From NCBI GenBank assembly GCA_017456885.1, contig JAFTIM010000005.1:1-64000 (forward strand): a DNA stretch of 64,000 bases. The letters run 5' to 3'. How positions within the stretch are numbered: the first letter of the stretch is position 1; every line of letters starts with the position of its first letter. The position numbers were made by a program, and so were the translations under genes. The notes under the pieces were generated by a model. The model saw only the letters and a list, made by a program, of their open reading frames with translations. It searched no databases and was not told the DNA's origin. This stretch comes from Paludibacteraceae bacterium (lineage in GTDB: Bacteria; Bacteroidota; Bacteroidia; Bacteroidales; Paludibacteraceae). Of this stretch, positions 1 through 8,313 are shown one piece after another.

Positions 1-302
1 ATGCCGAATGGACGGAGTTGCGTGAAAACTGTGAATGGACTTTGACAAGCGACTATAACGGCACAGGCGTAAAAGGACGAGTCGTAACGAGCAAAACCAA
101 CGGTAACCATATCTTTCTCCCTGCGGCGGGCTATCGCAGCAACGATGACTTGTACGTCGCGGGCTACTACGGCTACTATTGGTCGAGTTCGCTCAACACG
201 GACTACCCGTACAGCGCGTGGAACGTGAACTTCTACTCGGACGGCGTGGGCAGGGACAGCGACGGCCGTTACTCCGGTCGATCTGTCCGCCCTGTTTTTT
301 AA
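1..302 (+). CDS. FISUMP (Fib_succ_major) domain protein, C-terminal end; 5' end outside window
   Basis: Partial gene: the frame is open from base 3 and ends with TAA at 300-302, so the start lies upstream of the window. The translated residues EWTELRENCEW, GVKGRVVTS, IFLPAAGYR, YYWSSS and the terminal GRSVRPVF are the signature of the Fibrobacter succinogenes major paralogous domain, a C-type-lectin-like fold found in secreted and lipoproteins of Bacteroidota. The last 60 codons are dominated by TAC, GAC, AGC and GGC, which is what adenine-directed mutation of AAC codons would give. A GC-rich hairpin follows 41 bp after the stop. Together this suggests a variable protein of a diversity-generating retroelement, but no reverse transcriptase or template repeat lies in this window. 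A FISUMP paralogue without any retroelement remains possible. Confidence 0.8.
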   Translation, partial: AEWTELRENCEWTLTSDYNGTGVKGRVVTSKTNGNHIFLPAAGYRSNDDLYVAGYYGYYWSSSLNTDYPYSAWNVNFYSDGVGRDSDGRYSGRSVRPVF

Positions 303-342
303 GGGGAATTTTACCTCGTTTTCGTCGGCAGGGAGGGCTCTT

Positions 343-360
343 GCCGCGGGCAGCCGCGGC
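343..360. repeat. GC-rich hairpin, 7-bp stem and 4-base loop
   Basis: GCCGCGG, loop GCAG, CCGCGGC: a perfect 7-bp stem 41 bp past the stop of the FISUMP gene. It has no T-tract, so it is not an intrinsic terminator, and a separate terminator lies 50 bp further on. GC-rich hairpins with 4-base loops just downstream of the variable repeat are a known cis-element of diversity-generating retroelement target sites. Confidence 0.6.
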
Positions 361-405
361 GGTGCTGAAAAATGCTGTGGCACGTCCGTGGAAAGAGAAA
401 GAACA

Positions 406-448
406 TAAAAAACGCTGCACCTTGCAAGGTGCAGCGTTTCGTTTTTTT
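406..448. terminator. Bidirectional rho-independent terminator between FISUMP gene and ilvC
   Basis: A perfect 28-base palindrome (411-438; arms AACGCTGCACCTTG and CAAGGTGCAGCGTT) is flanked by an A-run on the left and a T-run (442-448) on the right. It can terminate the plus-strand FISUMP gene and the minus-strand ilvC gene, which end on either side of it. Confidence 0.9.
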
Positions 449-460
449 AAAATGTATGTA

Positions 461-1504
461 TTAGTTGTTTTCGGGGCGAAGTTGACGTACGGTAACGGCC
501 GTTTGCCACATTTCGCTTTCGCGAAGCGCTTTCAACTCTTGCTCCAATTTTTCGCGATAGTCAGGTTTAGAGTTGCTATCGATAGATATTTGTGCTTCGT
601 TACCACATTTTACGCTAGCGTAAAGTTTTTCTACCACAGGTTTGATAGCGTCGTGGAAAGGTCCCATCCAGTCCAAGGCACCACGTTGAGCAGTGGTAGA
701 GCAGTTGGCATACATCCAGTCCATACCATTTTTTGCAAAGAGTGGCATAAGCGATTGCGTAAGCTCTTCTACCGTTTCGTTGAAAGCTTCGGAAGGTGTA
801 TGTCCGTTTTCGCGCAACACTTCGTATTGTGCCAAAAGAAGTCCTTGAATAGCTCCCATGAGCGAGCCACGTTCGCCGGTAAGGTCCGAAGTTGCTTCGC
901 GTACGAAAGTAGTTTCGAACAAGTAGCCCGAACCGATACCGATACCAAGAGCGATGGTACGATCCATAGCGTTGCCTGTAGCGTCTTGATAGATAGCATA
1001 CGAAGAGTTCAATCCACGACCTTCGAGGAACATCGTGCGAAGCGAAGTACCCGATCCTTTAGGTGCTACCATGATAACGTCGATGTCTTTTGGAGGAACA
1101 ACGCCAGTGCGGTCGTTCCAAGTAATAGCAAATCCGTGAGAGAAATAGAGTGCTTTGCCTGCGGTCAGGTATTTTTTCAGCGTAGGCCAAACGGACATCA
1201 CGGCGGCGTCGCTCAAAAGGCACATAATGATAGAGGCTTTTTCGCAAGCTTCTTCGATACCGAAAAGAGTTTCACCCGGCACCCATCCGTCCGAGATAGC
1301 TTTTTCGTAGGTTTTACCTTGACGTTGCCCTACAATGACGTTGAATCCGTTGTCGCGTAGGTTAAGCGATTGTCCCGGACCTTGAACGCCATATCCGATA
1401 ACGGCAATGGTTTCGTTTTTCAATACTTCACGTGCTTTTTCCAAAGGAAATTCTTCGCGGGTAATGACATTCTCAATTACACCGCCAAAATTTAATTTTG
1501 CCAT
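461..1504 (-). CDS. ilvC: Ketol-acid reductoisomerase
   Basis: Cytoplasmic NAD(P)H-dependent enzyme that isomerises and reduces 2-acetolactate or 2-aceto-2-hydroxybutyrate in valine, leucine and isoleucine synthesis. The 347-residue protein has the nucleotide-binding motif GYGVQGPGQSLNLRDNG near residues 38-54, the APKGSGTSLR loop in the position of the usual PKGPG segment, and the helical C-terminal domain with ETTFVREATSDLTGERG carrying the acidic metal ligands. Length and the variant PKG loop fit the form seen in Bacteroidota. ATG at 1502-1504. The other branched-chain genes (ilvD, ilvB, ilvN) are not next to it, so it appears to be transcribed alone from a promoter on the right. Confidence 0.97.
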   Translation of the reverse strand: MAKLNFGGVIENVITREEFPLEKAREVLKNETIAVIGYGVQGPGQSLNLRDNGFNVIVGQRQGKTYEKAISDGWVPGETLFGIEEACEKASIIMCLLSDAAVMSVWPTLKKYLTAGKALYFSHGFAITWNDRTGVVPPKDIDVIMVAPKGSGTSLRTMFLEGRGLNSSYAIYQDATGNAMDRTIALGIGIGSGYLFETTFVREATSDLTGERGSLMGAIQGLLLAQYEVLRENGHTPSEAFNETVEELTQSLMPLFAKNGMDWMYANCSTTAQRGALDWMGPFHDAIKPVVEKLYASVKCGNEAQISIDSNSKPDYREKLEQELKALRESEMWQTAVTVRQLRPENN

Positions 1505-1559
1505 AATGATTATGTTTTTAAATATGATTTATCGTATAATACCGCTTTAAAACAGCATG

Positions 1560-1567
1560 CAAAAGTA
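1560..1567 (-). promoter_or_regulatory. Bacteroidota -7 box for ilvC
   Basis: On the minus strand the sequence reads TACTTTTG, matching TAnnTTTG, 56 bp upstream of the ilvC ATG. No TTG at ideal spacing is evident. Confidence 0.45.
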
Positions 1568-1681
1568 ATTATTTTTTTTGACAATGAGTGCCGTTTTTTA
1601 TTCGGACATTTTACAGATGGCAAAGGCTATTATTTTTGCCCATTTCGTATGGTGAAGAATGCTTGTTACATATAAAATTTT

Positions 1682-1689
1682 TATCTTTG
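1682..1689 (+). promoter_or_regulatory. Bacteroidota -7 box for the lpxD operon
   Basis: TATCTTTG matches TAnnTTTG and lies 20 bp before the lpxD ATG, which would give a very short leader. A TTG at 1663-1665 is somewhat close for the -33 element. Confidence 0.5.
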
Positions 1690-1709
1690 CTGAAATTTTC
1701 TAAAAAATT

Positions 1710-2750
1710 ATGGAATTTACAGCGAAACAAATAGCGGATTTCTTGAAAGGTGAAATTGAGGGAGATGCCGAAGTTAAGTTGTCCGATTTGTCGAAAATAG
1801 AAGAGGGAAGGCCTGGAACGCTTACCTTCTTGTCGAATCCGAAATACTTGCCATACATTTACGAAACAAAGGCCGATGCCGTGCTTGTCAATCGCAATTT
1901 GGTGTTGGAGCATCCCGTGAAAGCGACGTTGATTCGTGTGGACGATTCGTATCAGGCGTTGGCGTCGTTGTTGCGGCTTGTAGAGCAGTTTAAGCCCAAA
2001 CGCGAGGGCATTTCGTCGATGGTTTCGATAGCTGCCTCGGCACAATGTGCGGCAAAATACGTTGGCGACTTTGTGGTGGTGGGCGAAAATGCCGTGATAG
2101 GCGAAGGCGCTTCGCTCTATCCGCAAGTTTTTATAGGAAACAACGTGAAAATAGGTAAGAATGTTACGTTGTATGCAGGAGTCAAGGTGTACGACGATTG
2201 CGTGATTGGCGATAATTGCATATTGCATGCGGGCGTGGTGGTTGGTTCCGATGGTTTCGGTTTTGCTCCGCAGCCCGATGGCTCGTATGCAAAAATACCG
2301 CAGTTGGGCAATGTGATTATCGAGAGCGATGTGGAGATTGGAGCCAATACGGTGATAGACCGTGCTACGATGGGGAACACCATTATTCGTCAAGGAGTGA
2401 AGTTGGACAATTTGGTACAAATAGCTCACAATGTAGAGGTGGGCGATCATACGGTGATGGCATCGCAGGTGGGCGTGGCTGGTTCGGCCAAGGTGGGCAA
2501 AAACTGCGTTTTCGGTGGTCAGGTCGGCATTGCCGGTCATATCTCGATAGCCGACAAAACAACGGTTGGAGCCCAATCGGGTGTACCTAATTCAATCAAA
2601 GAGAGTGGCTCGATACTGATGGGCTATCCTGCCGTTTCGGCCGGCATTTTCCGTCGCTCGAGTGTTGTGTATAAAAATCTGCCCGATTTGCAACGCACAG
2701 TGGCTATGCTTGAGCGCCGTGTGGCAGAATTGGAAAATAAACAGAAGTAA
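1710..2750 (+). CDS. lpxD: UDP-3-O-acylglucosamine N-acyltransferase
   Basis: Third enzyme of lipid A synthesis: it adds a 3-hydroxyacyl chain from acyl-ACP to the 2-amino group of UDP-3-O-acylglucosamine in the cytoplasm. The 346-residue protein has the N-terminal LpxD domain ([19 protein letters not shown], and LTFLSNPKY near residue 38), then a left-handed parallel beta-helix of hexapeptide repeats ([20 protein letters not shown] and onward), with the catalytic-histidine segment in [19 protein letters not shown]. It is first in the lpxD-lpxC/fabZ-lpxA operon; one base separates its stop from the next ATG. Confidence 0.97.
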   Translation: MEFTAKQIADFLKGEIEGDAEVKLSDLSKIEEGRPGTLTFLSNPKYLPYIYETKADAVLVNRNLVLEHPVKATLIRVDDSYQALASLLRLVEQFKPKREGISSMVSIAASAQCAAKYVGDFVVVGENAVIGEGASLYPQVFIGNNVKIGKNVTLYAGVKVYDDCVIGDNCILHAGVVVGSDGFGFAPQPDGSYAKIPQLGNVIIESDVEIGANTVIDRATMGNTIIRQGVKLDNLVQIAHNVEVGDHTVMASQVGVAGSAKVGKNCVFGGQVGIAGHISIADKTTVGAQSGVPNSIKESGSILMGYPAVSAGIFRRSSVVYKNLPDLQRTVAMLERRVAELENKQK

Positions 2751-2751
2751 A

Positions 2752-4134
2752 ATGTTGAAACAAAAAACCTTAAAAGGCTCTTTCACGGTAAAAGGAAAGG
2801 GCTTGCATACGGGACTCGAAATCGAATTGACCTTAAAACCTGCTCCCGACAATTTCGGGCGGGTGATAAAACGTGTTGATTTGGAAGGACAGCCCGAAAT
2901 ACCTGCTTTGGCAGATTATGTGTCGGGTACGACGCGTGGCACGGTAATCAAAAAAGACGATATTCAAATTAGTACGGTGGAGCATGCCTTGGCGGCTTTG
3001 TATGCGTTGGGTATCGACAACTGCTTGATGGAAGTGAATGCTCCCGAATTTCCTATTTTGGACGGTAGTGCCAAATTGTATGTCGAAAAGATTAACGAAG
3101 TAGGTGTGCAGGAACAGCAGGCGGAAAAAGATTTTTTTGTCGTTACCAAAAAAATCACCTATCAAATGCCCGATAGTAAATCGACAATCACCATTTTGCC
3201 CGACGACGATTTCAGTGTTCAAGTGCTTATCGGCTACGATTCGCCTATTTTGAACAATCAGTTTGCGGTGCTCGATTCGATGACCGATTTTGAACGCGAG
3301 GTGGCTCCTTGTCGTACGTTTGTCTTTGTGCGTGAAATAGAGCCGTTGCTGAAAATGAATCTTATAAAAGGTGGCGATTTGAACAATGCGTTGGTTATTT
3401 ACGATAAGGAGATTCCGCAGTCGGAGTTGCAACGCTTGGCCGATACGATGCACCAACCTTGCCCGAAAGCCGATAAATTCGGTTATTTAAATACCGAATT
3501 GTTGTTCGCTAACGAACCGGCACGCCACAAAATGCTCGATGTGATAGGCGATTTGTCGTTGATAGGGAAGCCGATTAAAGGACGCGTCATAGCCAGCTAT
3601 CCGGGGCACACTACCAATACGGCATTGGCAAAGCAAATTCGCCATGACATAAAACGATTGGAGGTCTTCCCTCCGAAATATTCCATTTATCAGGATTCGG
3701 TAATGGATGTAAACGATATCAAAAAGTTGTTGCCGCATCGCTTCCCGTTCCTTTTGGTGGATAAAGTGATAGAAATAACGGAAAGCACGATTGTAACGGT
3801 AAAAAATGTATCGTTTAACGAAATACAATTTTTGGGACATTTCCCTGAAGAGCCTGTAATGCCGGGTGTTTTGCAGGTGGAGGCAATGGCGCAAAGTGCG
3901 GGCATTTTGGTGTTGAAAGGCAAAGAAAACCCCGAATTGTATTCCACTTATCTTTTAAAAATAGATAACGTGCGCTTTTATCATAAGGTTATCCCCGGAG
4001 ATACCATGATTATGCGTGTTAATCTTACAACGGAAATTCGTCATGGTATTGCAAGTATGAAAGGTTATACGTTTATAAAAGGCGAATTGGCATGTGAAGC
4101 CGAAATAACAGCCCAAATTGTAAAAAATAAATAA
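2752..4134 (+). CDS. lpxC/fabZ: Bifunctional UDP-3-O-acyl-GlcNAc deacetylase / 3-hydroxyacyl-ACP dehydratase
   Basis: A natural fusion typical of Bacteroidota. Residues 1 to about 310 are LpxC, the zinc-dependent committed step of lipid A synthesis, with the ligand motifs STVEHALAAL and RHKMLDVIGD. Residues about 315-460 are FabZ, with HRFPFLLVDKV and the hot-dog active-site segment HFPEEPVMPGVLQVEAMAQ; FabZ dehydrates 3-hydroxyacyl-ACP for fatty-acid elongation. The two enzymes compete for the same acyl-ACP branch point, so the fusion ties their dosage together. The ATG at 2752 is chosen over an in-frame upstream extension because that extension overlaps lpxD and the family starts at MLKQKTLKGSF. 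460 residues. Confidence 0.97.
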   Translation: MLKQKTLKGSFTVKGKGLHTGLEIELTLKPAPDNFGRVIKRVDLEGQPEIPALADYVSGTTRGTVIKKDDIQISTVEHALAALYALGIDNCLMEVNAPEFPILDGSAKLYVEKINEVGVQEQQAEKDFFVVTKKITYQMPDSKSTITILPDDDFSVQVLIGYDSPILNNQFAVLDSMTDFEREVAPCRTFVFVREIEPLLKMNLIKGGDLNNALVIYDKEIPQSELQRLADTMHQPCPKADKFGYLNTELLFANEPARHKMLDVIGDLSLIGKPIKGRVIASYPGHTTNTALAKQIRHDIKRLEVFPPKYSIYQDSVMDVNDIKKLLPHRFPFLLVDKVIEITESTIVTVKNVSFNEIQFLGHFPEEPVMPGVLQVEAMAQSAGILVLKGKENPELYSTYLLKIDNVRFYHKVIPGDTMIMRVNLTTEIRHGIASMKGYTFIKGELACEAEITAQIVKNK

Positions 4135-4137
4135 CAG

Positions 4138-4908
4138 ATGAACAACAATGCTTTTATTCACCCCGATGCCAAAATCGGGAAAAATGTAACGGTTGCTCCG
4201 TTTGCTTATATCGACGAAGATGTGGTGATAGGCGATAATACTTATGTAGGACCACATGCCACTATCTTGAAAAAAACACGGATAGGCGAAAATTGCCGTA
4301 TATTTCCGGGGGCTGTGATAGGTGCCGAACCTCAGGATTTGAAATTCCATGGCGAGGATTCTTATGTTGTCATTGGCAATAATACTACCATACGCGAATG
4401 TGTAACCATACATCGAGGTACAGCCTCGCGTGGAAAAACCGTTGTGGGCGACAACTGTCTTATAATGGCTTATTGCCATGTGGCTCACGATTGCGTGTTG
4501 GGCAACAACATTATCATGTCGAATGCCACACAGCTTGCAGGTGAGGTCGAGGTGTCCGATTTTGTGGTGATTGGCGGTGGAACACTTGTTCATCAGTTTA
4601 CAAAAATTGGTTGCCACGCAATGATACAGGGCGGTACAAAGTTGAATAAAGACGTTCCGCCGTATGTGATAGCTGCTCACGAGCCGGTTGCCTATTTCGG
4701 GATAAATTCGGTGGGATTGCGTCGTCGTGGATTTTCGAATGAAACGATTGCTTCTATTCAGGAAATTTATCGTCAAATATTCTTGTCCGAATTGAATGTG
4801 AAAGCCGCTTTGGAGAAAATTGTTGCCGAGGTGCCTCAATCGCCCGAGCGAGATGCGATTGTCGATTTTATTAAATCGTCGGAGCGTGGCATTATCAAAG
4901 GGCATTGA
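4138..4908 (+). CDS. lpxA: Acyl-ACP--UDP-N-acetylglucosamine O-acyltransferase
   Basis: First step of lipid A synthesis: 3-O-acylation of UDP-GlcNAc. The 256-residue protein begins FIHPDAKIGKNVTVAPFAYI and is made of left-handed beta-helix hexapeptide repeats. It has the LpxA hallmark GAEPQDLKFHGE and the catalytic-histidine region MAYCHVAHDCVLGNN, followed by a helical C-terminal domain. The ATG is three bases after the lpxC/fabZ stop, so the three genes are one operon. Confidence 0.97.
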   Translation: MNNNAFIHPDAKIGKNVTVAPFAYIDEDVVIGDNTYVGPHATILKKTRIGENCRIFPGAVIGAEPQDLKFHGEDSYVVIGNNTTIRECVTIHRGTASRGKTVVGDNCLIMAYCHVAHDCVLGNNIIMSNATQLAGEVEVSDFVVIGGGTLVHQFTKIGCHAMIQGGTKLNKDVPPYVIAAHEPVAYFGINSVGLRRRGFSNETIASIQEIYRQIFLSELNVKAALEKIVAEVPQSPERDAIVDFIKSSERGIIKGH

Positions 4909-4938
4909 TTTTTTCATCTTCTTTTTTTGAAAAAGTAG

Positions 4939-4946
4939 TATATTTG
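4939..4946 (+). promoter_or_regulatory. Bacteroidota -7 box for dnaN
   Basis: TATATTTG lies 36 bp upstream of the dnaN ATG in an AT-rich gap after lpxA. A well-spaced -33 TTG is not obvious. Confidence 0.45.
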
Positions 4947-4982
4947 TAGCATTAACAGGTTAATTTATAAAATTTTAGATAT

Positions 4983-6113
4983 ATGAAATTTACGGTTTCA
5001 AGTACGGCATTGTCGAGTTCGTTGCAGTCGATAAGCCGTGTTATCAGCACAAAAAACACGTTACCGATTTTGGATAACTTTTTATTGAAAATTACGGGTA
5101 ACGAATTGTTATTAACGGCTTCCGATTTGGAAACAACGCTGACTACCTCGGTCGAAATTTCGGAGGTTACAGGCGAAGGCTCGGTAGCTATTTCCGCCAA
5201 ATTGTTGTTGGATACGCTGAAAGAGTTTTCGGAGCAGCCTTTGACCTTTGATATCAACGACGACGATATGTCTATCACCATGACATCGGCTTTCGGTAAA
5301 TACAATTTCGTGGGTCAGATAGGCGAAGAATATCCTTCTTTGCCTGAAATGTTGGAAGACAAAAACACGTTGACTTTGCCTGTCGATGTGTTGCTCAACG
5401 GAATAAACAAAACTTTGTTTGCGGCAGCCACCGACGAAATGCGTCCGACAATGACAGGTGTCTTTTTTGACATTCGTCAGGACAATGTAACTTTTGTTGC
5501 TACCGATGCACACAAATTGGTGCGTTTCCGCAGCATGGCTTTGCAACCCGATTTGGTGGCAAATTTCATTTTGCCGCAAAAGCCTTCGGGCATTCTCAAA
5601 ACCATTTTGCCGAAAGAGAATGGCGATGTGGTAATCGAGTTCGACGGAAAGAATGTGGCTTTTACGCTTTCGCATTACAAAATGTTCTGTCGTCAGATAG
5701 AGGGACGATTCCCGAATTATGAAAATGTGATACCAAAGCAGGAAGACAATGTCAATAAAATTGTGGTTGACAGGGTGTCGTTGATCAATGCGTTGCGTCG
5801 TGTGTCGTTGTTTACCAATCAAGCAAACAACTTGATAAAATTGTCGCTCAACGATAATGCTTTGAACATATCGGCACAAGACATCGATTTCTCTATTTCG
5901 GCTGAAGAAACCTTGGAGTGCCAATATTCGGGACAACCTCTGACAATAGGGTTCAAATCGCAATTCCTGATTGAAATTTTAAATAACATCAGTGCAACAG
6001 AGGTGTCTATCGAATTGTCCGATCCGTCGCGTGCGGGCTTGATTCTCCCCTTCGAGCAGAACGAAGATGAGCATCTGCTGATGTTGTTAATGCCAATGTT
6101 GTTAAACGATTAG
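4983..6113 (+). CDS. dnaN: DNA polymerase III subunit beta (sliding clamp)
   Basis: Ring-shaped processivity factor that tethers DNA polymerase III to DNA. The 376-residue protein shows the three-domain clamp pattern: start MKFTVSSTALSSSLQ, LPILDNFLLKI, LTASDLETTL, then DEMRPTMTGVFFDI and ATDAHKLVRF at the start of domain 2, and a C-terminus ending in hydrophobic residues (LLMPMLLND) in place of the usual MPMRL-type end. It is followed by a terminator and an epsilon-like exonuclease. dnaA and gyrB are not next to it, so the gene is away from the classical origin arrangement, as is common in Bacteroidota. Confidence 0.97.
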   Translation: MKFTVSSTALSSSLQSISRVISTKNTLPILDNFLLKITGNELLLTASDLETTLTTSVEISEVTGEGSVAISAKLLLDTLKEFSEQPLTFDINDDDMSITMTSAFGKYNFVGQIGEEYPSLPEMLEDKNTLTLPVDVLLNGINKTLFAAATDEMRPTMTGVFFDIRQDNVTFVATDAHKLVRFRSMALQPDLVANFILPQKPSGILKTILPKENGDVVIEFDGKNVAFTLSHYKMFCRQIEGRFPNYENVIPKQEDNVNKIVVDRVSLINALRRVSLFTNQANNLIKLSLNDNALNISAQDIDFSISAEETLECQYSGQPLTIGFKSQFLIEILNNISATEVSIELSDPSRAGLILPFEQNEDEHLLMLLMPMLLND

Positions 6114-6118
6114 AAAAA

Positions 6119-6150
6119 AAATCCTTCCTCTTTTTGGAAGGATTTCTTTT
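6119..6150 (+). terminator. Rho-independent terminator after dnaN
   Basis: Stem arms AAATCCTTCC (6119-6128) and GGAAGGATTT (6136-6145), a 7-base loop and then CTTTT. The next ATG is only 12 bp further, so some readthrough into the exonuclease gene is likely. Confidence 0.8.
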
Positions 6151-6161
6151 AAAGGAAATAT

Positions 6162-6926
6162 ATGCAGTTGAATTTGAAAAATCCGCTTGTTTTCTTCGAT
6201 TTGGAAACAACGGGAACCAATATCACCACCGATAGGATTGTTGAGATTTCGTATCTGAAAGTTATGCCAAATGGCGAAGAGATGTCCAAAACCTATCGCG
6301 TAAACCCCGAAATGCACATTCCCGAACAAGCCTCGCAGGTGCATGGCATTTACGACAACGATGTAGCCGATTGCCCTACGTTTAAGGAATTGGCCAAGGT
6401 GTTGGCTCGCGAGTTTGAAGGATGCGATTTGGCGGGATATAATAGCAATCGTTTTGATATACCGCTTTTGGCAGAGGAGTTTGAGCGCGTGGGGGTGAAT
6501 ATCGACCTGTCGAAACGCAAGTTTGTCGATGTGCAGGTTATTTTTCACAAAATGGAACAACGCACTTTGTCGGCAGCCTATAAATTTTACTGCAAAAAGG
6601 ATTTGGAAAATGCCCATTCGGCCGATGCCGATACGCGCGCTACCTACGAGGTTCTTAAAGCGCAATTAGACCGTTACCCGCAGTTGCAAAACGATGTGGC
6701 AGCCTTGTCGGAAATGACTTACAACCGCAATGTGGATTTTGCGGGGCGCATTGTTTATGACGATAAAGACGAGGAGGTTTTCAACTTCGGCAAATACAAA
6801 GGAATGCGTGTGGTCGATGTGTTGCACCGCGACCCCGGCTACTATTCGTGGATAATGAATGGCGATTTTGCTTTGAATACGAAACGGGTGCTGACCAATA
6901 TCCGTTTGCGCGAGTTTAATAAATAA
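6162..6926 (+). CDS. DnaQ-like 3'-5' exonuclease (DNA polymerase III epsilon-type)
   Basis: DEDDh exonuclease of the polymerase III proofreading family. Motif I is VFFDLETTGTN (D14, E16 by count), motif II is AGYNSNRFDIPLL, and motif III is HSADADTRATYEVL. After the roughly 175-residue nuclease domain there is a short C-terminal module, FNFGKYKGMRVVDVL with DPGYYSWIMNGDF, that recurs in exonucleases and small DNA-associated proteins of Bacteroidota. Placement directly behind dnaN is conserved in the phylum and fits a replication or repair role. It could be the proofreading subunit or a paralogue. Confidence 0.9.
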   Translation: MQLNLKNPLVFFDLETTGTNITTDRIVEISYLKVMPNGEEMSKTYRVNPEMHIPEQASQVHGIYDNDVADCPTFKELAKVLAREFEGCDLAGYNSNRFDIPLLAEEFERVGVNIDLSKRKFVDVQVIFHKMEQRTLSAAYKFYCKKDLENAHSADADTRATYEVLKAQLDRYPQLQNDVAALSEMTYNRNVDFAGRIVYDDKDEEVFNFGKYKGMRVVDVLHRDPGYYSWIMNGDFALNTKRVLTNIRLREFNK

Positions 6927-6930
6927 TACA

Positions 6931-6960
6931 AAAAAGGGGAAACAAAAGTTTCTCCTTTTT
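6931..6960. terminator. Bidirectional terminator between exonuclease and lolD
   Basis: Arms AAAAAGGGGAAAC and GTTTCTCCTTTTT pair with one G-U pair around an AAAA loop. The flanking A- and T-runs let it work on both strands, and the lolD stop codon begins at its right edge. Confidence 0.85.
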
Positions 6961-7610
6961 TATACGATTTTCCCGTCTTTCATATAAATGGTTCGTTCGC
7001 ACAGAGAAGCGAGCGACTCGTCGTGCGTAACTACCACAAATGTTTGTCCGAAATTGTTGCGTAGGTCGAAAAACAATCGGTGCAAATCTTCCTTGTTTTG
7101 CGAGTCGAGGCTGCCGGTAGGTTCATCGGCAAGAATCACTTCGGGGTGATTGATGAGCGCTCTTGCAACGGCAATGCGTTGCTTTTCGCCTCCCGACAGC
7201 TCTGTCGGTTTATGCTTTGCCCGATGGCTTAAATTCAGAAAAGAGAGAATCTCTTTTGCTTCTTTTTCCGACTCTTTAAATGATTTTCCGGCTATCAATG
7301 CCGGTATCTGAATGTTTTCTACAGCCGTAAATTCGGGCAATAGCTGATGAAACTGAAAAATAAACCCGATGTGTTGGTTGCGAAAATCCGATAGTTGTCG
7401 TTCGTTGAGTGTTGCAATGTCGGTGCCGTTTATAATTATCTGTCCGTTGTCGGGCTTGTCCAAAGTGCCGATAATCTGCAACAAGGTGGTTTTCCCTGCA
7501 CCGCTCGCACCCATTATCGAAACTATTTCGTGTGGTTTTATTTCGAGGCTGATGCCTTTGAGTACTTCCAAACTGCCAAAACTCTTGGTTATATTGCTTA
7601 TTTTAATCAT
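6960..7610 (-). CDS. lolD: LolD-like ABC transporter ATP-binding protein
   Basis: ATPase of the MacB/LolD family; LolD powers release of outer-membrane lipoproteins from the inner membrane. It has Walker [11 protein letters not shown]-loop [15 protein letters not shown], signature [15 protein letters not shown], Walker [13 protein letters not shown] and switch histidine VVVTHD. The longer frame would start with a TTG at 7631, but that TTG is part of the predicted -7 box, so the ATG at 7610 ([12 protein letters not shown]) is the real start, giving 216 residues. No LolC/E-type permease is adjacent, so assignment to LolD rather than another MacB-type ATPase rests on sequence alone. Confidence 0.85.
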   Translation of the reverse strand: MIKISNITKSFGSLEVLKGISLEIKPHEIVSIMGASGAGKTTLLQIIGTLDKPDNGQIIINGTDIATLNERQLSDFRNQHIGFIFQFHQLLPEFTAVENIQIPALIAGKSFKESEKEAKEILSFLNLSHRAKHKPTELSGGEKQRIAVARALINHPEVILADEPTGSLDSQNKEDLHRLFFDLRNNFGQTFVVVTHDESLASLCERTIYMKDGKIV

Positions 7611-7628
7611 TATCGTCTTTTTTTTGGA

Positions 7629-7659
7629 CAAAGATAGTTTTTCTTGCTACAAAAGGCAA
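7629..7659 (-). promoter_or_regulatory. Promoter for lolD
   Basis: On the minus strand, TTG (7657-7659), a 20-bp spacer and TATCTTTG (7629-7636). This is a textbook Bacteroidota vegetative promoter 18 bp before the ATG at 7610, and it rules out the upstream TTG start. Confidence 0.75.
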
Positions 7660-7674
7660 TATCTGCAAAAAGAT

Positions 7675-7682
7675 TATCTTTG
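7675..7682 (+). promoter_or_regulatory. -7 box for the RNase H gene
   Basis: TATCTTTG on the plus strand, 13 bp before the ATG at 7696, back to back with the lolD promoter. Confidence 0.55.
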
Positions 7683-7695
7683 CCGAAAAAAACGT

Positions 7696-8310
7696 ATGGC
7701 AAAACGAAAATATTATGTTGTTTGGGAAGGACGCGGTACGGGTATTTTTGACTCGTGGGCAGAATGTTCGATGATGGTTCAAGGTTACAATGGAGCTAAG
7801 TACAAATCGTTTGCTACTCGTGAAGAGGCTTGTGATGCTTTTCGTAGAGAATATTGGGATGTTGTGAAAGGCACGTCAAAGGATTCGCAGAAAAAAAATC
7901 CTATAAATATTAGGCAAGGTCTTGCCGTTGATGCTGCGTGTAGCGGAAATCCGGGTAAGATGGAGTATCGTGGAGTTTCATCTGCTACAGGTAAAGAGAT
8001 TTTTCGTCAAGGAGTGTTTGAGGACTCTACTAATAATATAGGGGAGTTCCTTGCTATAGTTCATGGGTTGTCATTTCTTAAGGCAAATGGTATGGATTGT
8101 CCTCTGTATACCGACAGTGTTACGGCTATTAGTTGGGTACGAAGCAAGAAGTGCAAAACAAAACTATTACCTACACAAAAAAATACTAAAACGTTTGAGT
8201 TGATTGCTCGTGCCGAACAGTGGTTGAAAACAAATGATTTCTCTACGCCGATTATTAAGTGGGACACCGAGCATTGGGGTGAAATTCCCGCCGATTTCGG
8301 GAGAAAATGA
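7696..8310 (+). CDS. rnhA: Ribonuclease H with N-terminal viroplasmin-like hybrid-binding domain
   Basis: Cleaves the RNA strand of RNA:DNA hybrids, for example Okazaki primers and R-loops. Residues 1-55 (KRKYYVVWEGRGTGIFDSW to FATREEACDAF) form the Caulimovirus-VI/viroplasmin domain that binds hybrids in eukaryotic-type RNase H1. The catalytic domain follows, with acidic residues in AVDAACSGNPG, NNIGEFLAI, LYTDS and the terminal WGEIPADFGRK. The ATG at 7696 gives 204 residues; longer in-frame starts run through the promoter and are rejected. It ends three bases from the convergent ligase-like gene. Confidence 0.93.
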   Translation: MAKRKYYVVWEGRGTGIFDSWAECSMMVQGYNGAKYKSFATREEACDAFRREYWDVVKGTSKDSQKKNPINIRQGLAVDAACSGNPGKMEYRGVSSATGKEIFRQGVFEDSTNNIGEFLAIVHGLSFLKANGMDCPLYTDSVTAISWVRSKKCKTKLLPTQKNTKTFELIARAEQWLKTNDFSTPIIKWDTEHWGEIPADFGRK

Positions 8311-8313
8311 AAA

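Noticed and set aside
179..1360. 393-codon open frame on the plus strand
   Set aside because: Antisense to ilvC with no recognisable protein features; it begins inside the FISUMP gene. It is a by-product of codon bias in ilvC.
1619..1640. GGCAAA/TTTGCC inverted repeat between ilvC and lpxD as a terminator or riboswitch
   Set aside because: Six weak pairs, no T-run, no conserved riboswitch elements, and both flanking genes diverge from this gap.
2662..2751. N-terminal extension of LpxC/FabZ
   Set aside because: It overlaps the end of lpxD in another frame; the ATG at 2752 matches the family start.
7611..7631. TTG start giving a longer lolD product
   Set aside because: The TTG is part of the TATCTTTG promoter box, so transcription begins downstream of it.
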